Of a stretch of DNA of 49,640 nucleotides, positions 16,500 to 25,955 are shown one piece after another. A program made the translations under genes and the position numbers. Positions within the stretch are counted from its first letter, which is position 1. Each line of letters begins with the position of its first letter. The stretch is from NCBI GenBank assembly GCA_900608495.1, contig UWYT01000094.1:1-49640 (forward strand), written 5' to 3'. This DNA is from Olavius algarvensis spirochete endosymbiont. Its GTDB lineage: Bacteria > Spirochaetota > Spirochaetia > DSM-2461. The notes under the pieces are model-generated. The model saw only the letters and a list, made by a program, of their open reading frames with translations, was not told the DNA's origin and searched no databases.

Positions 16500-17387
16500 A
16501 TGAAGAAGAACATTCTATTAATCGTAACAGGGCTGTTAATTCTACTTTGCTTAACTTCACCTTTGAGTGCCGTGGATCTCAAAATAGACTATCTTGACGG
16601 TAACCTTGAATACCGAAGAGATAACAACGCTTGGCAACAACTGGCAATTGGAGATCTCATTCCGGAAGAGGCGTCTATTCGACTCTCAGGCAATGGCTTC
16701 GCTGAGCTTTCCGCCGGAGCCAGGAAGATTACTCTTACGAAGGACGGAGTATACAACAATGACGACTTAGCCAGCGACAATACCAACTCCATCAATCTTC
16801 GTCAACTAATCGGTTCCAAGTTTTCATCGTTGATCAATCGCGCTGACACTTCGAAAAACACCGCTGCTGCGGTCCGGGCACGCAGGGCCAGTGACTATGG
16901 CTCCATTGCTTGGGAAGATGATTCAACCGACTATCTCCAGGATGGAATGACTCTTATGAGCAAGGGTGATTTTCTCGGGGCCAGGGAGTTGTTCAAAAGA
17001 GGAGCTCTGTGGGAATCCGGTGCTTTGCAACGTGAATGCTTATTCCGACAGGGAGAAGTTGAGCAAATACTGGGTAATCCTCGAATAGCGCGTGATACTT
17101 TGACTAGCATTGCCCCCCTCGAAACCGACCCATTTCTGGGTGAATACTCGGTTGTAATGGCTACTCTGTACATTGAGAGCAGGGAGTACGCGAAAGCCGA
17201 CTCAATACTTGCTCTCTATCTGGATACTAATCCAAAGGATGAAGCAGCTCAGTCTGCCTGGTATCTTTCCGCACTCAGTATGGATGCGCAGGGAAACAAA
17301 TCTGGCAGTCGGAGTAATTTGCAGAAAGCTGTAGAGCTCAACCCGGACACCCAAATTGGTATAAGTGCCGCACAACTGCTGAAATAG
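16500..17387 (+). CDS. Exported FecR-like/TPR protein
   Basis: The product (295 aa from ATG 16500; 298 from the ATG at 16491) begins MKKNILLIVTGLL, a classic signal peptide with cleavage near LSA|VD. Residues about 25-90 resemble a FecR-like beta domain (GNLEYRRDNNAWQQL, GDLIPEEASIRL, GFAELSAG). The second half, about 140-295, looks helical with weak tetratricopeptide-like repeats (MSKGDFLGARELFKRGAL; AQSAWYLSALSMDAQGNKSG). FecR/TPR pairings are frequent in spirochaete periplasmic proteins. Neither ATG has a Shine-Dalgarno. The promoter position favours 16500. Function is unknown; a structural or binding role in the periplasm is inference. Confidence 0.75.
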   Translation: MKKNILLIVTGLLILLCLTSPLSAVDLKIDYLDGNLEYRRDNNAWQQLAIGDLIPEEASIRLSGNGFAELSAGARKITLTKDGVYNNDDLASDNTNSINLRQLIGSKFSSLINRADTSKNTAAAVRARRASDYGSIAWEDDSTDYLQDGMTLMSKGDFLGARELFKRGALWESGALQRECLFRQGEVEQILGNPRIARDTLTSIAPLETDPFLGEYSVVMATLYIESREYAKADSILALYLDTNPKDEAAQSAWYLSALSMDAQGNKSGSRSNLQKAVELNPDTQIGISAAQLLK

Positions 17388-17404
17388 CGATACCCTCATC
17401 CCCC

Positions 17405-18379
17405 CTAGACATTGTGGCAGGCTACGAAATGGCCTGCTCCCTTGTCGATAAGCTCTGGGGTTGCTTTCGTGCACAAATCCGATACCAGGGGACAGCGTGT
17501 TGCAAAACGGCAACCATCCGGTGGATCAATTGGCGAGGGCACATCACCACGGAGGATGGTTCTCTTGTTTTTCCTTGTCAAATCGGGATCCGGTATTGGT
17601 ATTGCGGACAGGAGAGCCCTGGTGTATGGGTGCTGTGGATGTGCGTATAGCTCATAGCTTTCGGCAACTTCCGCGAACATACCGAGATACATTACGCCAA
17701 TCCTGTCGGAGATATGCTTTACCATAGATAAATCATGGGCGATAAACAAATAAGTGAGTTTCATCTCGTCCTGAAAATCTTCCAGCATATTGACAATTTG
17801 AGCCTGAATTGAAACGTCGAGAGCCGAAATCGGTTCATCGCAGATTATCAATTCTGGTTCCACCGCCAAGGCTCTGGCAATACCTATTCGCTGACGCTGT
17901 CCTCCGGAGAATTCATGAGGATAACGATTCGCGTGTTCCCGCTTCAATCCAACATAATCGAGTAGTTCGAAAATTCTTTCCTGCCTTTCCCGATCCTTGA
18001 AAATATTGTGAACCAGAATGCCCTCTCCGACAATATCTGTAACTGTCATCCGGGGATTCAAAGAAGCATAAGGATCCTGGAAGATCATCTGCATGCGTTT
18101 ACGAAAAGGAAGGAGATTCTTCTCACTCATAGCCGTAAGATTGGTACCATCAAGGAAAATTTCACCGCCAGTAACGTTATATAGACGGATTATCGTTCGA
18201 CCCATAGTCGATTTGCCGCAACCGGATTCACCAACAAGTCCAAAGGTTTCCCCGCGATCAATATGAAAGGAAACATCATCCACTGCCTTCAAAAACGATT
18301 TCCTGAAGATGCTCCCTCTCCGAATCCGAAAGTATCTGCGGAGATTTCTAACTTCCAGAAGGTGTTTTGTATCGATCAA
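17405..18379 (-). CDS. oppF: Oligopeptide ABC transporter ATP-binding protein OppF
   Basis: Second ATPase of the peptide importer. It has Walker A GESGCGKST, signature EFSGGQRQRIGIARAL, Walker B LIICDEPISALDVSIQAQ, and the OppD/F C-terminal extension with cysteines in RFATRCPL and LCTKATPEL. An open frame extends upstream to ATG 18424, but that part lies inside oppD. I prefer TTG 18379 because AAGGGG sits 7-8 bases before it and the family-like sequence begins at [11 protein letters not shown]. Even so it overlaps oppD by 32 bases. Last gene of oppABCDF. Confidence 0.93.
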   Translation of the reverse strand: MIDTKHLLEVRNLRRYFRIRRGSIFRKSFLKAVDDVSFHIDRGETFGLVGESGCGKSTMGRTIIRLYNVTGGEIFLDGTNLTAMSEKNLLPFRKRMQMIFQDPYASLNPRMTVTDIVGEGILVHNIFKDRERQERIFELLDYVGLKREHANRYPHEFSGGQRQRIGIARALAVEPELIICDEPISALDVSIQAQIVNMLEDFQDEMKLTYLFIAHDLSMVKHISDRIGVMYLGMFAEVAESYELYAHPQHPYTRALLSAIPIPDPDLTRKNKRTILRGDVPSPIDPPDGCRFATRCPLVSDLCTKATPELIDKGAGHFVACHNV

Positions 18380-19394
18380 CAATCTTCCCCTTGCTATAGC
18401 CGTTGATTTTTGGCGCATTCTCATGAAGCAGCCAACACACGGATATATGAGTATCGCTCAAGCGAATAGTAGGTGCGGCTTCTTCGAGACATATCCTCAT
18501 TGTGTATGAACAGCGCGGCGAGAAAGGACAACCTTTCGGCGGATACATTAAATTCGGAGGCGTACCCCGAATGGGTACTAGGCGCTTTTCGCTAATTGCC
18601 AGGTTACTCGGTATAGACTGGTGCAGCCCCACCGTATATGGATTTTGAGGATTGTAAAAGATATCTCTCTCGTTCCCCGCTTCCATAATAGTTCCACCGT
18701 ACATTACAATTATTCTGCTGCAAACTTCGGCTATTACTCCCAAATCGTGAGTAATCAGTATTATTGAAGCATTAATGCGCGCTCTCAAATCGTTCATCAA
18801 ATCCAGAATTTGAGCCTGGATGGTTACATCTAAAGCCGTCGTTGGCTCATCGGCTATTAGTAATCCGGGATTACTGGATAGGGCAGTGGCAATCATTACT
18901 CTCTGGCGCATTCCTCCCGAAAATTCATGTGGATAGCTCTTAATCTGTTTCTCGGGCTCCGGAATTTTAACTAGTCTCAACATCTCAACCGCCTGCGCGA
19001 CAGCCTTTTTCCGACTTAGATTTCGATTATGATAACGAATAACCTCAACCATTTGATTTTCGATGCGATAGACAGGATTTAAAGATGTCATAGGATCCTG
19101 AAATATCATGGATATTTCATTTCCGCGCAATTCGCACATCTCGCGCTGACTCTTTTTCATCAAATCTTCGCCATTGAATATAATCTCACCCTGCTTAATC
19201 TTCCCGGGTTTTTCGATCAAACCCATTATCGAGAGCGCGGTAACACTTTTCCCCGAACCAGATTCACCGACAATGCCCAATACGTCCCCTCGATTCAGAT
19301 AGAACGAGACTCCTCTAACCGCTTGAATTTCGCCCAAATGCGAAAAAAATGAGGTGCTGATATTCTTGACTTCAAGCAATGGTTCGCCGCTCAT
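18348..19394 (-). CDS. oppD: Oligopeptide ABC transporter ATP-binding protein OppD
   Basis: ATPase subunit (348 aa) energising peptide import. Walker [11 protein letters not shown]-loop [12 protein letters not shown], signature [13 protein letters not shown], Walker [19 protein letters not shown], and the C-terminal oligopeptide extension with [14 protein letters not shown], a cysteine cluster common in OppD/DppD. The start is ATG 19394, four bases after oppC. The extreme C-terminus overlaps the oppF start. Confidence 0.95.
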   Translation of the reverse strand: MSGEPLLEVKNISTSFFSHLGEIQAVRGVSFYLNRGDVLGIVGESGSGKSVTALSIMGLIEKPGKIKQGEIIFNGEDLMKKSQREMCELRGNEISMIFQDPMTSLNPVYRIENQMVEVIRYHNRNLSRKKAVAQAVEMLRLVKIPEPEKQIKSYPHEFSGGMRQRVMIATALSSNPGLLIADEPTTALDVTIQAQILDLMNDLRARINASIILITHDLGVIAEVCSRIIVMYGGTIMEAGNERDIFYNPQNPYTVGLHQSIPSNLAISEKRLVPIRGTPPNLMYPPKGCPFSPRCSYTMRICLEEAAPTIRLSDTHISVCWLLHENAPKINGYSKGKIVDRYKTPSGS

Positions 19395-19398
19395 TGTT

Positions 19399-20598
19399 TC
19401 AGCCCTTTCTCAGCCTGGGGTCTAGCGCATCGCGCAGTCCGTCTCCCAGGAAATTGAAAGACAACATAGTAATTGCAATGGCCATCGACGGGAAAAACAA
19501 CTGATATGGAAAGGATAGAAGCGCAGAGAGCGCATCCTCGGTTAGGGTTCCCCAAGATGCCATGGGAGCTGAAACCCCCAAGCCAATAAAGCTTAAAAAC
19601 GCTTCAGTGAAGATGGCTCTGGGAATCATCATCGTCATGGATATGATAATCGGGCCGATTGTATTGGGTATCAGATGCCTCGATATGATTGATCGCTTCT
19701 TCACACCCAGCGCTCTGGCGGCTAAAACAAATTCCTGCCCCTTCAGGGATAATACCTGTCCTCGTACCAGTCGCGCCATAGTAACCCAATAAACACTTCC
19801 CAACGCGATTATCATTGTCCATAGGCCGCGGTTACCCACCAGAACCATAATGAGAATCACATAGATGAGTAGGGGGATAGAATTAAGGATATCGACAAAT
19901 CTCATCATGAGGATATCGGTGCGGCCCCCCTCATATCCGGCAATACTGCCATACACGGCCCCTATTAGCAGATTCGCCAATGAGGCCACGAAGGCCACAA
20001 TAAGCGATATTCTGGCGCCGTACATAACTCTAACTAGAATACTCCTGCCAATCGAATCGCTTCCAAAGGGATAGGTTCTGTTGAATACTGTCTTCGTAGC
20101 TTCGGTTATCGGATCACCCCCGTTAGCCACGAGGGTGAAATTATAGTCGGCCTCTTTGCCTGGCAGCAGATTATAAGAAAAATCCAATTCTATTTCTAAA
20201 CCCCGCCTGGCATCAAAATATGTGTAGGCTTTCCTCTCCAAATCTTTGTTCGTATCGAAAATCCGCTCAAGTATTTCACCCTTTTCACTAACACGAAGCA
20301 AATTATAGTCTTTCGTCAGGAAGACATAGTAATCATCAGCCACTTCGTAAATGTCCAGTCTAGGTGGTGTCCTGGCATAGTCCAAAATCTGATCCGAATA
20401 CGAAAACCGCGAAAAGAACGGCCCCAAGACTGCAAATAGGATGGTGCTTATTACCCCGGCAAGCCCAGCCATGGCCAATTTGTGCTTCTTCAATCGACGC
20501 CATGCATCCTGCCAATAGGTAAGAGATTTTTCAAGTGTTTCCAGATTCTGACTTTCTTCTTTGCTCACAAATCCGAAATAATCAGCTTCGGATGGCAT
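19399..20598 (-). CDS. oppC: Oligopeptide ABC transporter permease OppC
   Basis: Inner-membrane permease (399 aa) with an N-terminal transmembrane helix (about 42-62), then a roughly 130-residue periplasmic segment, then five helices from about residue 190. The cytoplasmic coupling (EAA) loop reads AARALGVKKRSIISRHLIPN. The long periplasmic loop is larger than in the shortest relatives but is seen in OppC-type permeases. It starts 2 bases after the oppB stop. Identity as OppC rests on order and the N-terminal extension. Confidence 0.93.
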   Translation of the reverse strand: MPSEADYFGFVSKEESQNLETLEKSLTYWQDAWRRLKKHKLAMAGLAGVISTILFAVLGPFFSRFSYSDQILDYARTPPRLDIYEVADDYYVFLTKDYNLLRVSEKGEILERIFDTNKDLERKAYTYFDARRGLEIELDFSYNLLPGKEADYNFTLVANGGDPITEATKTVFNRTYPFGSDSIGRSILVRVMYGARISLIVAFVASLANLLIGAVYGSIAGYEGGRTDILMMRFVDILNSIPLLIYVILIMVLVGNRGLWTMIIALGSVYWVTMARLVRGQVLSLKGQEFVLAARALGVKKRSIISRHLIPNTIGPIIISMTMMIPRAIFTEAFLSFIGLGVSAPMASWGTLTEDALSALLSFPYQLFFPSMAIAITMLSFNFLGDGLRDALDPRLRKG

Positions 20599-20600
20599 GT

Positions 20601-21530
20601 CTAAGGGATTTCCTTATCAAATCTTATTCGCGGATCAATCATAGCGTATAAAACATCCACCAGATAAATCATTAAAACGTAAAAGGAAGCATAGAGCACC
20701 GTAACGCCCATAATTACAGTGTAATCACGGCTACTAACGCTCTCAACAAAATATCTCCCGATGCCAGGAATAGCGAAAATGCGTTCAATAACAAAAGATC
20801 CTGTCATAAGAAGAGCAATGGTGGGTCCCAGGTAGGTAATCACAGGTATCAGGGCATTTCTCATTGCATGTTTGCCGATTACAGACAGTTCCTTCAAACC
20901 ATTTGCGCGTGCGGTTCGAATATAGTCCTGCCTTAGCACCTCCAGCATACTCGATCGGGTAAGTCGCGCCACAAAAGACAACGAATATCCGCTTAAGGCA
21001 AGTATAGGCCCGATATATGCCCATGGAGTTCTCAATCCAAAACTGGGTACCCACCCAAGTTTTCCAGCAAACAGATAGATATACAAGGTGGCTATAACAA
21101 AATTCGGGATTGTAACTCCCAAAGTCGCCATGAACATAACAAAGTAATCAACAGGACGATTCTGCTTCAGGGCAGATACTATCCCAACAGGGATACCAAC
21201 TAGAATTATGAGCAAAACGGCAAGAAACCCAATCTTTGCGGTAGCTGGAAAACCAAGTCCAATCAGCTTATTTACGGAAACACCCACCCTGGAAAACGAC
21301 GGACCCAAGTTAAAAGTCAACAAGCTTTTCATATAGTCGAAATATTGAACAATTAGCGGCGCGTCCAAGTTGTATTTAGCATTCAACGCCCGCATGATTT
21401 CATCTGGCACCGGACGTTCTCTTGTAAACGGCCCTCCGGGTATGGAACGCATCATGAAAAAGGTTACCGTCGCAATCAAAAAAATCGTAAACAGGGATTG
21501 GATAAATCGTCTAAAAAAGTAATTTCTCAC
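20601..21530 (-). CDS. oppB: Oligopeptide ABC transporter permease OppB
   Basis: Permease (309 aa) with the OppB/DppB pattern: helix at residues 10-28 beginning in YFFRRFIQSLFT, IPGGPF after it, five further helices, and an EAA loop RTARANGLKELSVIGKHAMRN. It follows oppA after a 77-base gap containing a hairpin that may lower its transcription relative to oppA. Confidence 0.94.
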   Translation of the reverse strand: MRNYFFRRFIQSLFTIFLIATVTFFMMRSIPGGPFTRERPVPDEIMRALNAKYNLDAPLIVQYFDYMKSLLTFNLGPSFSRVGVSVNKLIGLGFPATAKIGFLAVLLIILVGIPVGIVSALKQNRPVDYFVMFMATLGVTIPNFVIATLYIYLFAGKLGWVPSFGLRTPWAYIGPILALSGYSLSFVARLTRSSMLEVLRQDYIRTARANGLKELSVIGKHAMRNALIPVITYLGPTIALLMTGSFVIERIFAIPGIGRYFVESVSSRDYTVIMGVTVLYASFYVLMIYLVDVLYAMIDPRIRFDKEIP

Positions 21531-21562
21531 GATGCTGTCACCCTCGAAGAGTATTTTGAACT

Positions 21563-21602
21563 AAAAAGGAAGGCCGATCGTCTCCGAACGGCCCACTTCC
21601 TT
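21563..21602 (-). terminator. Hairpin with U-tract between oppA and oppB (attenuator)
   Basis: Read on the minus strand, AAGGAA...GGCCG..CG, loop GAGA, CG..CGGCC..TTCCTT, then a T run. The fold is imperfect (small internal bulges) but has the form of an intrinsic terminator. It lies after the high-demand binding protein gene, a common place for partial termination. Confidence 0.7.
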
Positions 21603-21607
21603 ACGCT

Positions 21608-23233
21608 TTATCTTTCAAGATAGGCACCACTAAAATCCAGTGCGCTGAGCACGCTCCTTGTCCAGTTCTTCACTTGCGGTGATGATAAGTAAATCTCGGT
21701 GTAATAGTACACAGGGGCAATCGGCAAATCAGTCATCAAAATCTTTTCTGCTTCATAAAGAGCTTCAAAATGCTCCGCGCCGACTGTCTTATTGGCATAG
21801 GATACAAGCTCGTCAAAGGTGCTATTGTTATAATGGCTATCGTTATAGTCATTATCTACCTGAAATATAGCAAGTAAACCCATGGGGTCCATGAAGTCTG
21901 TCAGCCAGCCGCCTCGGCAAACTTCGTATTCACCTTGCTTCCGCGTATCTTGGAATACTGCCCATTCCTGGTTGATAAGGTCGGTTTCGATGCCCAAATT
22001 TGTCTTCCACATTTCCTGCACCACTTCGGCCACCAGCTGATGGTTCTCGCTGGTGTTGTATATGATGGTGAATTTTGGGAATCCTTCACCATTGGGATAT
22101 CCGGCCTCCGCCAATAAGCGTTTTGCCTCTTCAATCCCACTTCCGTCAGTCGGTATTCCACTGCTGGCGGCAGTTTCGGCGAAATCGTTTCCCTGGTGAT
22201 CAATGAAACCCACGGGTACAAAACCAGCTGCTGGAATTTTTCCTCCACCCACAATCTCACAAATTTTTTCCCTATCAATGGCAAGGGTAAGCGCCCTTCG
22301 CACCCTCTCATCCTTCCACATGTCTAAATCCAGATTGAAGCTGTAATAATATGTACCAAGTAAAGGGAATATATAGAATTCTGGATTTTCCGCAGTCAGT
22401 CTGGGAATTTCCGATGGAGGCACATCATTTAGAAAATCGAATTCACCTGCCTGATAAGCGGTGTATGCAGTGGTTAAATCATCAATGAATGCAACTTCGA
22501 TAGCAGAGAGTTTCACATTGTCTGCCTTCCAATAGTTGGGATTTTTCTCCATCCTCAAACCTTCACCAATTGTGTATTCCGCGAGTTTGAAAGGACCGTT
22601 GCTGATAGCCAGTTCTGGATCGCTTGCCCAAATCCCATCCGGACCGGCCTCAACAGAGCTTTGCTTGACAGGCATGAAATGATAAAAAGCTACAAGCGAA
22701 ATGAAATATGATGTTGGGTTTGACAGTTCTACTTGCAAAGTATAGTCGTCCAGGGCTTTGATTCCAACATCTTCCAAAGAGCCTTTACCTTCCGCAACAT
22801 TCTGAGCGCCAACCACGTTGGTATACTCCCAAATCCAGGAATACTCAGATGCCGTTGCGGGATCCATAGCGCGCTTCCAGGAATATTCGAAATCGTGCGC
22901 CGTCAATCTGGAACCATCAGACCACAGCGAATCACGAAGTTTGAAGGTAACAGTTTTTCCGTCGTCGGAGATTTCCCAACTCTCTGCAATACCAGGTTTA
23001 ACAACACCTGCCTGTTCACGAACCAGGCCTTCATACAGGTTACTGATAACATCGCCACCATCAGTTGCGCCGTTCAGAGCGGGATCTATAGTTTTCGGAC
23101 CGGAAGATGAAAGATTCCAATAAAGCGTTGATGCAAAATCCGAATCCCTGTCATCCCTGTCTCCTTTGCCGCTAACGATGGTTGTCACCCCTAGTAGCAC
23201 AAGCACCAAAGAAATCAGTTTTCTTCTCTTCAA
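21608..23233 (-). CDS. oppA: Oligopeptide-binding protein OppA (SBP family 5)
   Basis: Periplasmic binding protein (541 aa) that captures peptides for OppBCDF. Family 5 features are clear: WNLSSSGPKTIDPALNGATDG-like opening (about 40-60), LYEGLV, PGIAESWEISDDGKTVTFKLR, and DREKICEIV. The start codon is TTG at 23233, supported by AAGGAGG six bases upstream. The signal peptide (KRRKLISLVLVLLGVTTIVSG) has no lipobox cysteine, so the protein should be freely periplasmic rather than a lipoprotein, as usual for Gram-negative OppA but unlike many spirochaetal ones. Confidence 0.95.
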   Translation of the reverse strand: MKRRKLISLVLVLLGVTTIVSGKGDRDDRDSDFASTLYWNLSSSGPKTIDPALNGATDGGDVISNLYEGLVREQAGVVKPGIAESWEISDDGKTVTFKLRDSLWSDGSRLTAHDFEYSWKRAMDPATASEYSWIWEYTNVVGAQNVAEGKGSLEDVGIKALDDYTLQVELSNPTSYFISLVAFYHFMPVKQSSVEAGPDGIWASDPELAISNGPFKLAEYTIGEGLRMEKNPNYWKADNVKLSAIEVAFIDDLTTAYTAYQAGEFDFLNDVPPSEIPRLTAENPEFYIFPLLGTYYYSFNLDLDMWKDERVRRALTLAIDREKICEIVGGGKIPAAGFVPVGFIDHQGNDFAETAASSGIPTDGSGIEEAKRLLAEAGYPNGEGFPKFTIIYNTSENHQLVAEVVQEMWKTNLGIETDLINQEWAVFQDTRKQGEYEVCRGGWLTDFMDPMGLLAIFQVDNDYNDSHYNNSTFDELVSYANKTVGAEHFEALYEAEKILMTDLPIAPVYYYTEIYLSSPQVKNWTRSVLSALDFSGAYLER

Positions 23234-23432
23234 GATAATCCTCCTTAAAATTGAATTTTATACCTTCTCAACATTGTTGTCTACTGGTGATTGGCTTCTG
23301 ATTTCATTCAAGTCTAAATATCTAAGGGTCGCAAAATTCCTTATGCTTTCTCATCGTTGAAGAGCGGTCCCTAAAAAATTGCCGTATGTTTTGTGTAAGC
23401 AGGCTGTCTGAACTAATCAAGTATCAGTCATG

Positions 23433-24650
23433 TCAATTTTCCAGAATAACTATCTCTACCCTTCGATTCTTTTTCCTGCCTTCAGTGGTGGAATTGTCGC
23501 CAATTGGCTGCGAATGCCCCATGCCGCGAATCACCACTTGTGACTCTGTTCTTACTCCCCGCTCGATAAGAAACCGAGCTACGGCCTGTGCGCGTTGATA
23601 AGAAAGCTCCCAACCATCCGAACTTCCCGGGGGTTTTGCAGTATGCCCAACAACTAGAATATCTCTATCTGGATAACGTCTAAGCACTCCCACAATTTCC
23701 TCCAGCTTCTCCTCCTCCCCACTAAGCATCCGCGCCTCGTCTGGCACAAAATGTATATCATTCAGTGAGATACTAACTCCCTCGTCAATGGATTTGGCCC
23801 TAATATCATCGCTGGTTAAATCTTCAATCTCTTCGATTATCGAATTCTTATCGAGCACAGTATAATATACTGCCTGACCTTTCGAGGTACCCTTGAAAGT
23901 GAACACTATCCCATCGTTCATAAGATAGCTGTATTCGAACCCTCCCGTTTCCGCATAATTCCTACCAGAACTGGCATCCCATAATACTTCCTGCCAAAAT
24001 GTTCCAATAATTTCAACGGGAAACCAAGCATAAGCATCAAAAAGTTTAAGCGTGTCCAAATCCGGAGTCCACTGATAACTGCAATCTATTGAAACTCTTT
24101 CCATCCGTCTCCCGTCACGCTCGATCGATTCCAGATATTTGTAGTGCGCTGCAAATGGAATCTCCAGAAGCATGTCAATTTGAAAGAACAGCTTCTTGAA
24201 GTCGAAAACTTCTACACCGCTGGCTGTCCATCCCGCACCCAAAGGAACAAAACCATCAGGATAAACTGGGATATTGCGGGTCATCGGTACCGGAGATTCC
24301 GTTCTGATACCTGATATACGCCCTCGAACATCTCTCCGATACTCAACTTCATAATTTTCAAACCAGGAATAAATATCAGAGTCTGTCGCCTTTTCGGATA
24401 TCTGATAATTGACTCGCAACAAACCACCATCTCCCTCTCCTTCAACAACCTCAACAGAAATCTTGTTTCGGATCTGCGAACTGGAACTGTACTCGCCATT
24501 TACCAACACTTCCTCATCTATAATGCTGGTTAAATGCCACTTGTCACCCTTGTTGTGGATGTAGTTAAAGCGAGTCTGAGGGAAAATTCGAGAACTGGAA
24601 AAGAATGCGAATAGAGCGAACACAAGGCATCCGACACGAACTCGCCACAT
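23433..24650 (-). CDS. OmpA-family peptidoglycan-binding exported protein
   Basis: The C-terminal ~110 residues form an OmpA/MotB peptidoglycan-binding domain (VPDEARMLSGEEEKLEEIVGVL, VVGHTAKPPGSSDGWELSYQRAQAVARFLIERG given as GHTAKPPGS and LSYQRAQAVARFL, then GMGHSQPIGDN and NRRVEIVIL). The preceding 280 residues are beta-rich and not recognised. ATG 24650 starts a signal peptide (WRVRVGCLVFALFAFF) ending near FPQ; an upstream in-frame ATG at 24740 would add 30 residues without signal character. Neither has a clear Shine-Dalgarno. Likely anchors the outer membrane to the wall; known spirochaete proteins share this layout. Confidence 0.85.
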   Translation of the reverse strand: MWRVRVGCLVFALFAFFSSSRIFPQTRFNYIHNKGDKWHLTSIIDEEVLVNGEYSSSSQIRNKISVEVVEGEGDGGLLRVNYQISEKATDSDIYSWFENYEVEYRRDVRGRISGIRTESPVPMTRNIPVYPDGFVPLGAGWTASGVEVFDFKKLFFQIDMLLEIPFAAHYKYLESIERDGRRMERVSIDCSYQWTPDLDTLKLFDAYAWFPVEIIGTFWQEVLWDASSGRNYAETGGFEYSYLMNDGIVFTFKGTSKGQAVYYTVLDKNSIIEEIEDLTSDDIRAKSIDEGVSISLNDIHFVPDEARMLSGEEEKLEEIVGVLRRYPDRDILVVGHTAKPPGSSDGWELSYQRAQAVARFLIERGVRTESQVVIRGMGHSQPIGDNSTTEGRKKNRRVEIVILEN

Positions 24651-24794
24651 CACCAACCGAATGGTTCCGAGTGCTAAGGTTTCAGGTCGACTACAACACG
24701 CAAACACGGAATTAATCTGTCTCACGCGCTCCAGCAACATTACGATTATCGCTTGGGAAACGCTTGAGCGAGCAGTATCGCAAATGATGAGAAT

Positions 24795-25127
24795 TCAGGC
24801 ACTGAAGTTAAGAATCAACCCTGCCTTTACCTGACTTGACACCGCACCATACTCCTTAATCTCGGTTTGTTGCAAACCAGCAAGGCCGGAATTGCTAACT
24901 AGATGCTTCTTTCTTGCCTGCAACATGCTGACAATGCGATTAAGTAAAAACAGTCTGGAAATCGGCACCGTGTTCTCACCCGCGGAAGCAGGGGTGCCTG
25001 AAACGTGTCTGAATTGTGCGAATACAGTATGAGAGGGTTTAACGGGAACCGATACGCGTCCGTCGGACTGGGAAACACGCACTATCCGAAGAGGTGATAA
25101 CTGGCCACTTACCGCAACGGAATCCAT
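24795..25127 (-). CDS. Hypothetical protein (110 aa)
   Basis: A small soluble protein I do not recognise. It has no signal peptide or membrane segment. The N-terminal 40 residues look beta-rich (SPLRIVRVSQSDGRVSVPVK), followed by FRHVSGTPASAGENTVPISRL and a basic helix (MLQARKKH). The start at 25127 is chosen over 25139 because GAGG lies six bases before it. It sits between the DksA-like gene and the OmpA-like gene on the same strand. Coding status is supported by the Shine-Dalgarno and position. Confidence 0.6.
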   Translation of the reverse strand: MDSVAVSGQLSPLRIVRVSQSDGRVSVPVKPSHTVFAQFRHVSGTPASAGENTVPISRLFLLNRIVSMLQARKKHLVSNSGLAGLQQTEIKEYGAVSSQVKAGLILNFSA

Positions 25128-25182
25128 TTTAATCCTCACAACAGCATTATCGGAGAATTCAAGTATGAAATTAACTTAATAG

Positions 25183-25542
25183 CTAATGCATTCTTCGGTG
25201 TTCGGAATTGGTTTGACAGTTTATGCACATAACCGCATAGGGAATGGCGCTAAGACGTTCATCAGTGATTCTTTTCCCACAGCTCACACAAATCCCGAAG
25301 CGACCATTCTCAAGACGGCCAAGAGCCGCTTCAATTCTTTTCAACCTCACTGTATCCTTTGTTCCAATGACTTCCAGAATTCGAGCATCTATATCATTGG
25401 AAGCCACATCCGCAAGGTCTTTCACACCCATGTCCTCTACGGCCGCTCGGAAATCTTTGTTTTCATTGATTAGAGTATTGAGAACTTCTTCCTTGAGTTC
25501 TGTCAATTTCCGCTGCATTTCGGTTTTGAACTTCTCGTTCAT
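25183..25542 (-). CDS. DksA/TraR-family zinc-finger protein
   Basis: 119 residues: N-terminal coiled-coil (MQRKLTELKEEVLNTLINENKDF) and a C4 zinc finger, Cys85-X2-Cys88 and Cys106-X2-Cys109, within the usual GRFGICVSCGKRI and PYAVMCINCQT. Such proteins bind the RNA polymerase secondary channel and modulate transcription. I start at ATG 25542, five bases after GGAG; the upstream ATG at 25569 has no such site. At the coiled-coil tip the DxxDxA signature of true DksA reads DLADVASNDID, so it keeps a DxAD-like tip, but subfamily is uncertain. Confidence 0.88.
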   Translation of the reverse strand: MNEKFKTEMQRKLTELKEEVLNTLINENKDFRAAVEDMGVKDLADVASNDIDARILEVIGTKDTVRLKRIEAALGRLENGRFGICVSCGKRITDERLSAIPYAVMCINCQTNSEHRRMH

Positions 25543-25739
25543 AAAAACTCCGTGTAAAAACGCACACAATTTGAATGATAGTTCTCAGTTTGTCAATAAG
25601 CTTGGGAGATTGTGGGCACAATCCAGATTGGAAGATAACCGAATGCAACATTATTTTTGCGGCCTTGACTGGACGCTACGCCGTAAAATATTGTACGTTC
25701 GGAACTAAAGGTGAAAACAAAGCTTCAGGAGGACGCTTT

Positions 25740-25955
25740 TTGAAGGAAGAGGCCATAGAAGTGGAGGGAGTTGTGAAAGAGTCACTTCCCAATACAATGT
25801 TTCGAGTTGAACTGAAAGCAGGTCACCTGATTTTGGCCCACCTATCAGGAAAAATGCGGAAACACTACATTCGTATCGTACCTGGTGACAGAGTTCGCGT
25901 TGCCCTGTCCCCCTACGATCTCACTCGGGGCAGAATAATCTACCGAGAACGCTGA
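25740..25955 (+). CDS. infA: Translation initiation factor IF-1 (TTG start)
   Basis: A 71-residue OB-fold protein matching IF-1 end to end: [24 protein letters not shown], then [18 protein letters not shown] and [20 protein letters not shown]-1 binds the ribosomal A site during initiation. No ATG exists at the correct position; the frame is open farther upstream but that part is not IF-1-like. TTG 25740 lies 7 bases after a perfect AGGAGG (25727-25732) and gives the canonical length. The 3' end overlaps the convergent Smr gene by 16 bases. Use of a weak start codon for an initiation factor is notable. Confidence 0.94.
   Translation: MKEEAIEVEGVVKESLPNTMFRVELKAGHLILAHLSGKMRKHYIRIVPGDRVRVALSPYDLTRGRIIYRER

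Noticed and set aside
25575-25739. N-terminal extension of IF-1 beginning at ATG 25575
   Set aside because: The extra 55 residues are not IF-1-like, and a perfect Shine-Dalgarno sits just before TTG 25740.
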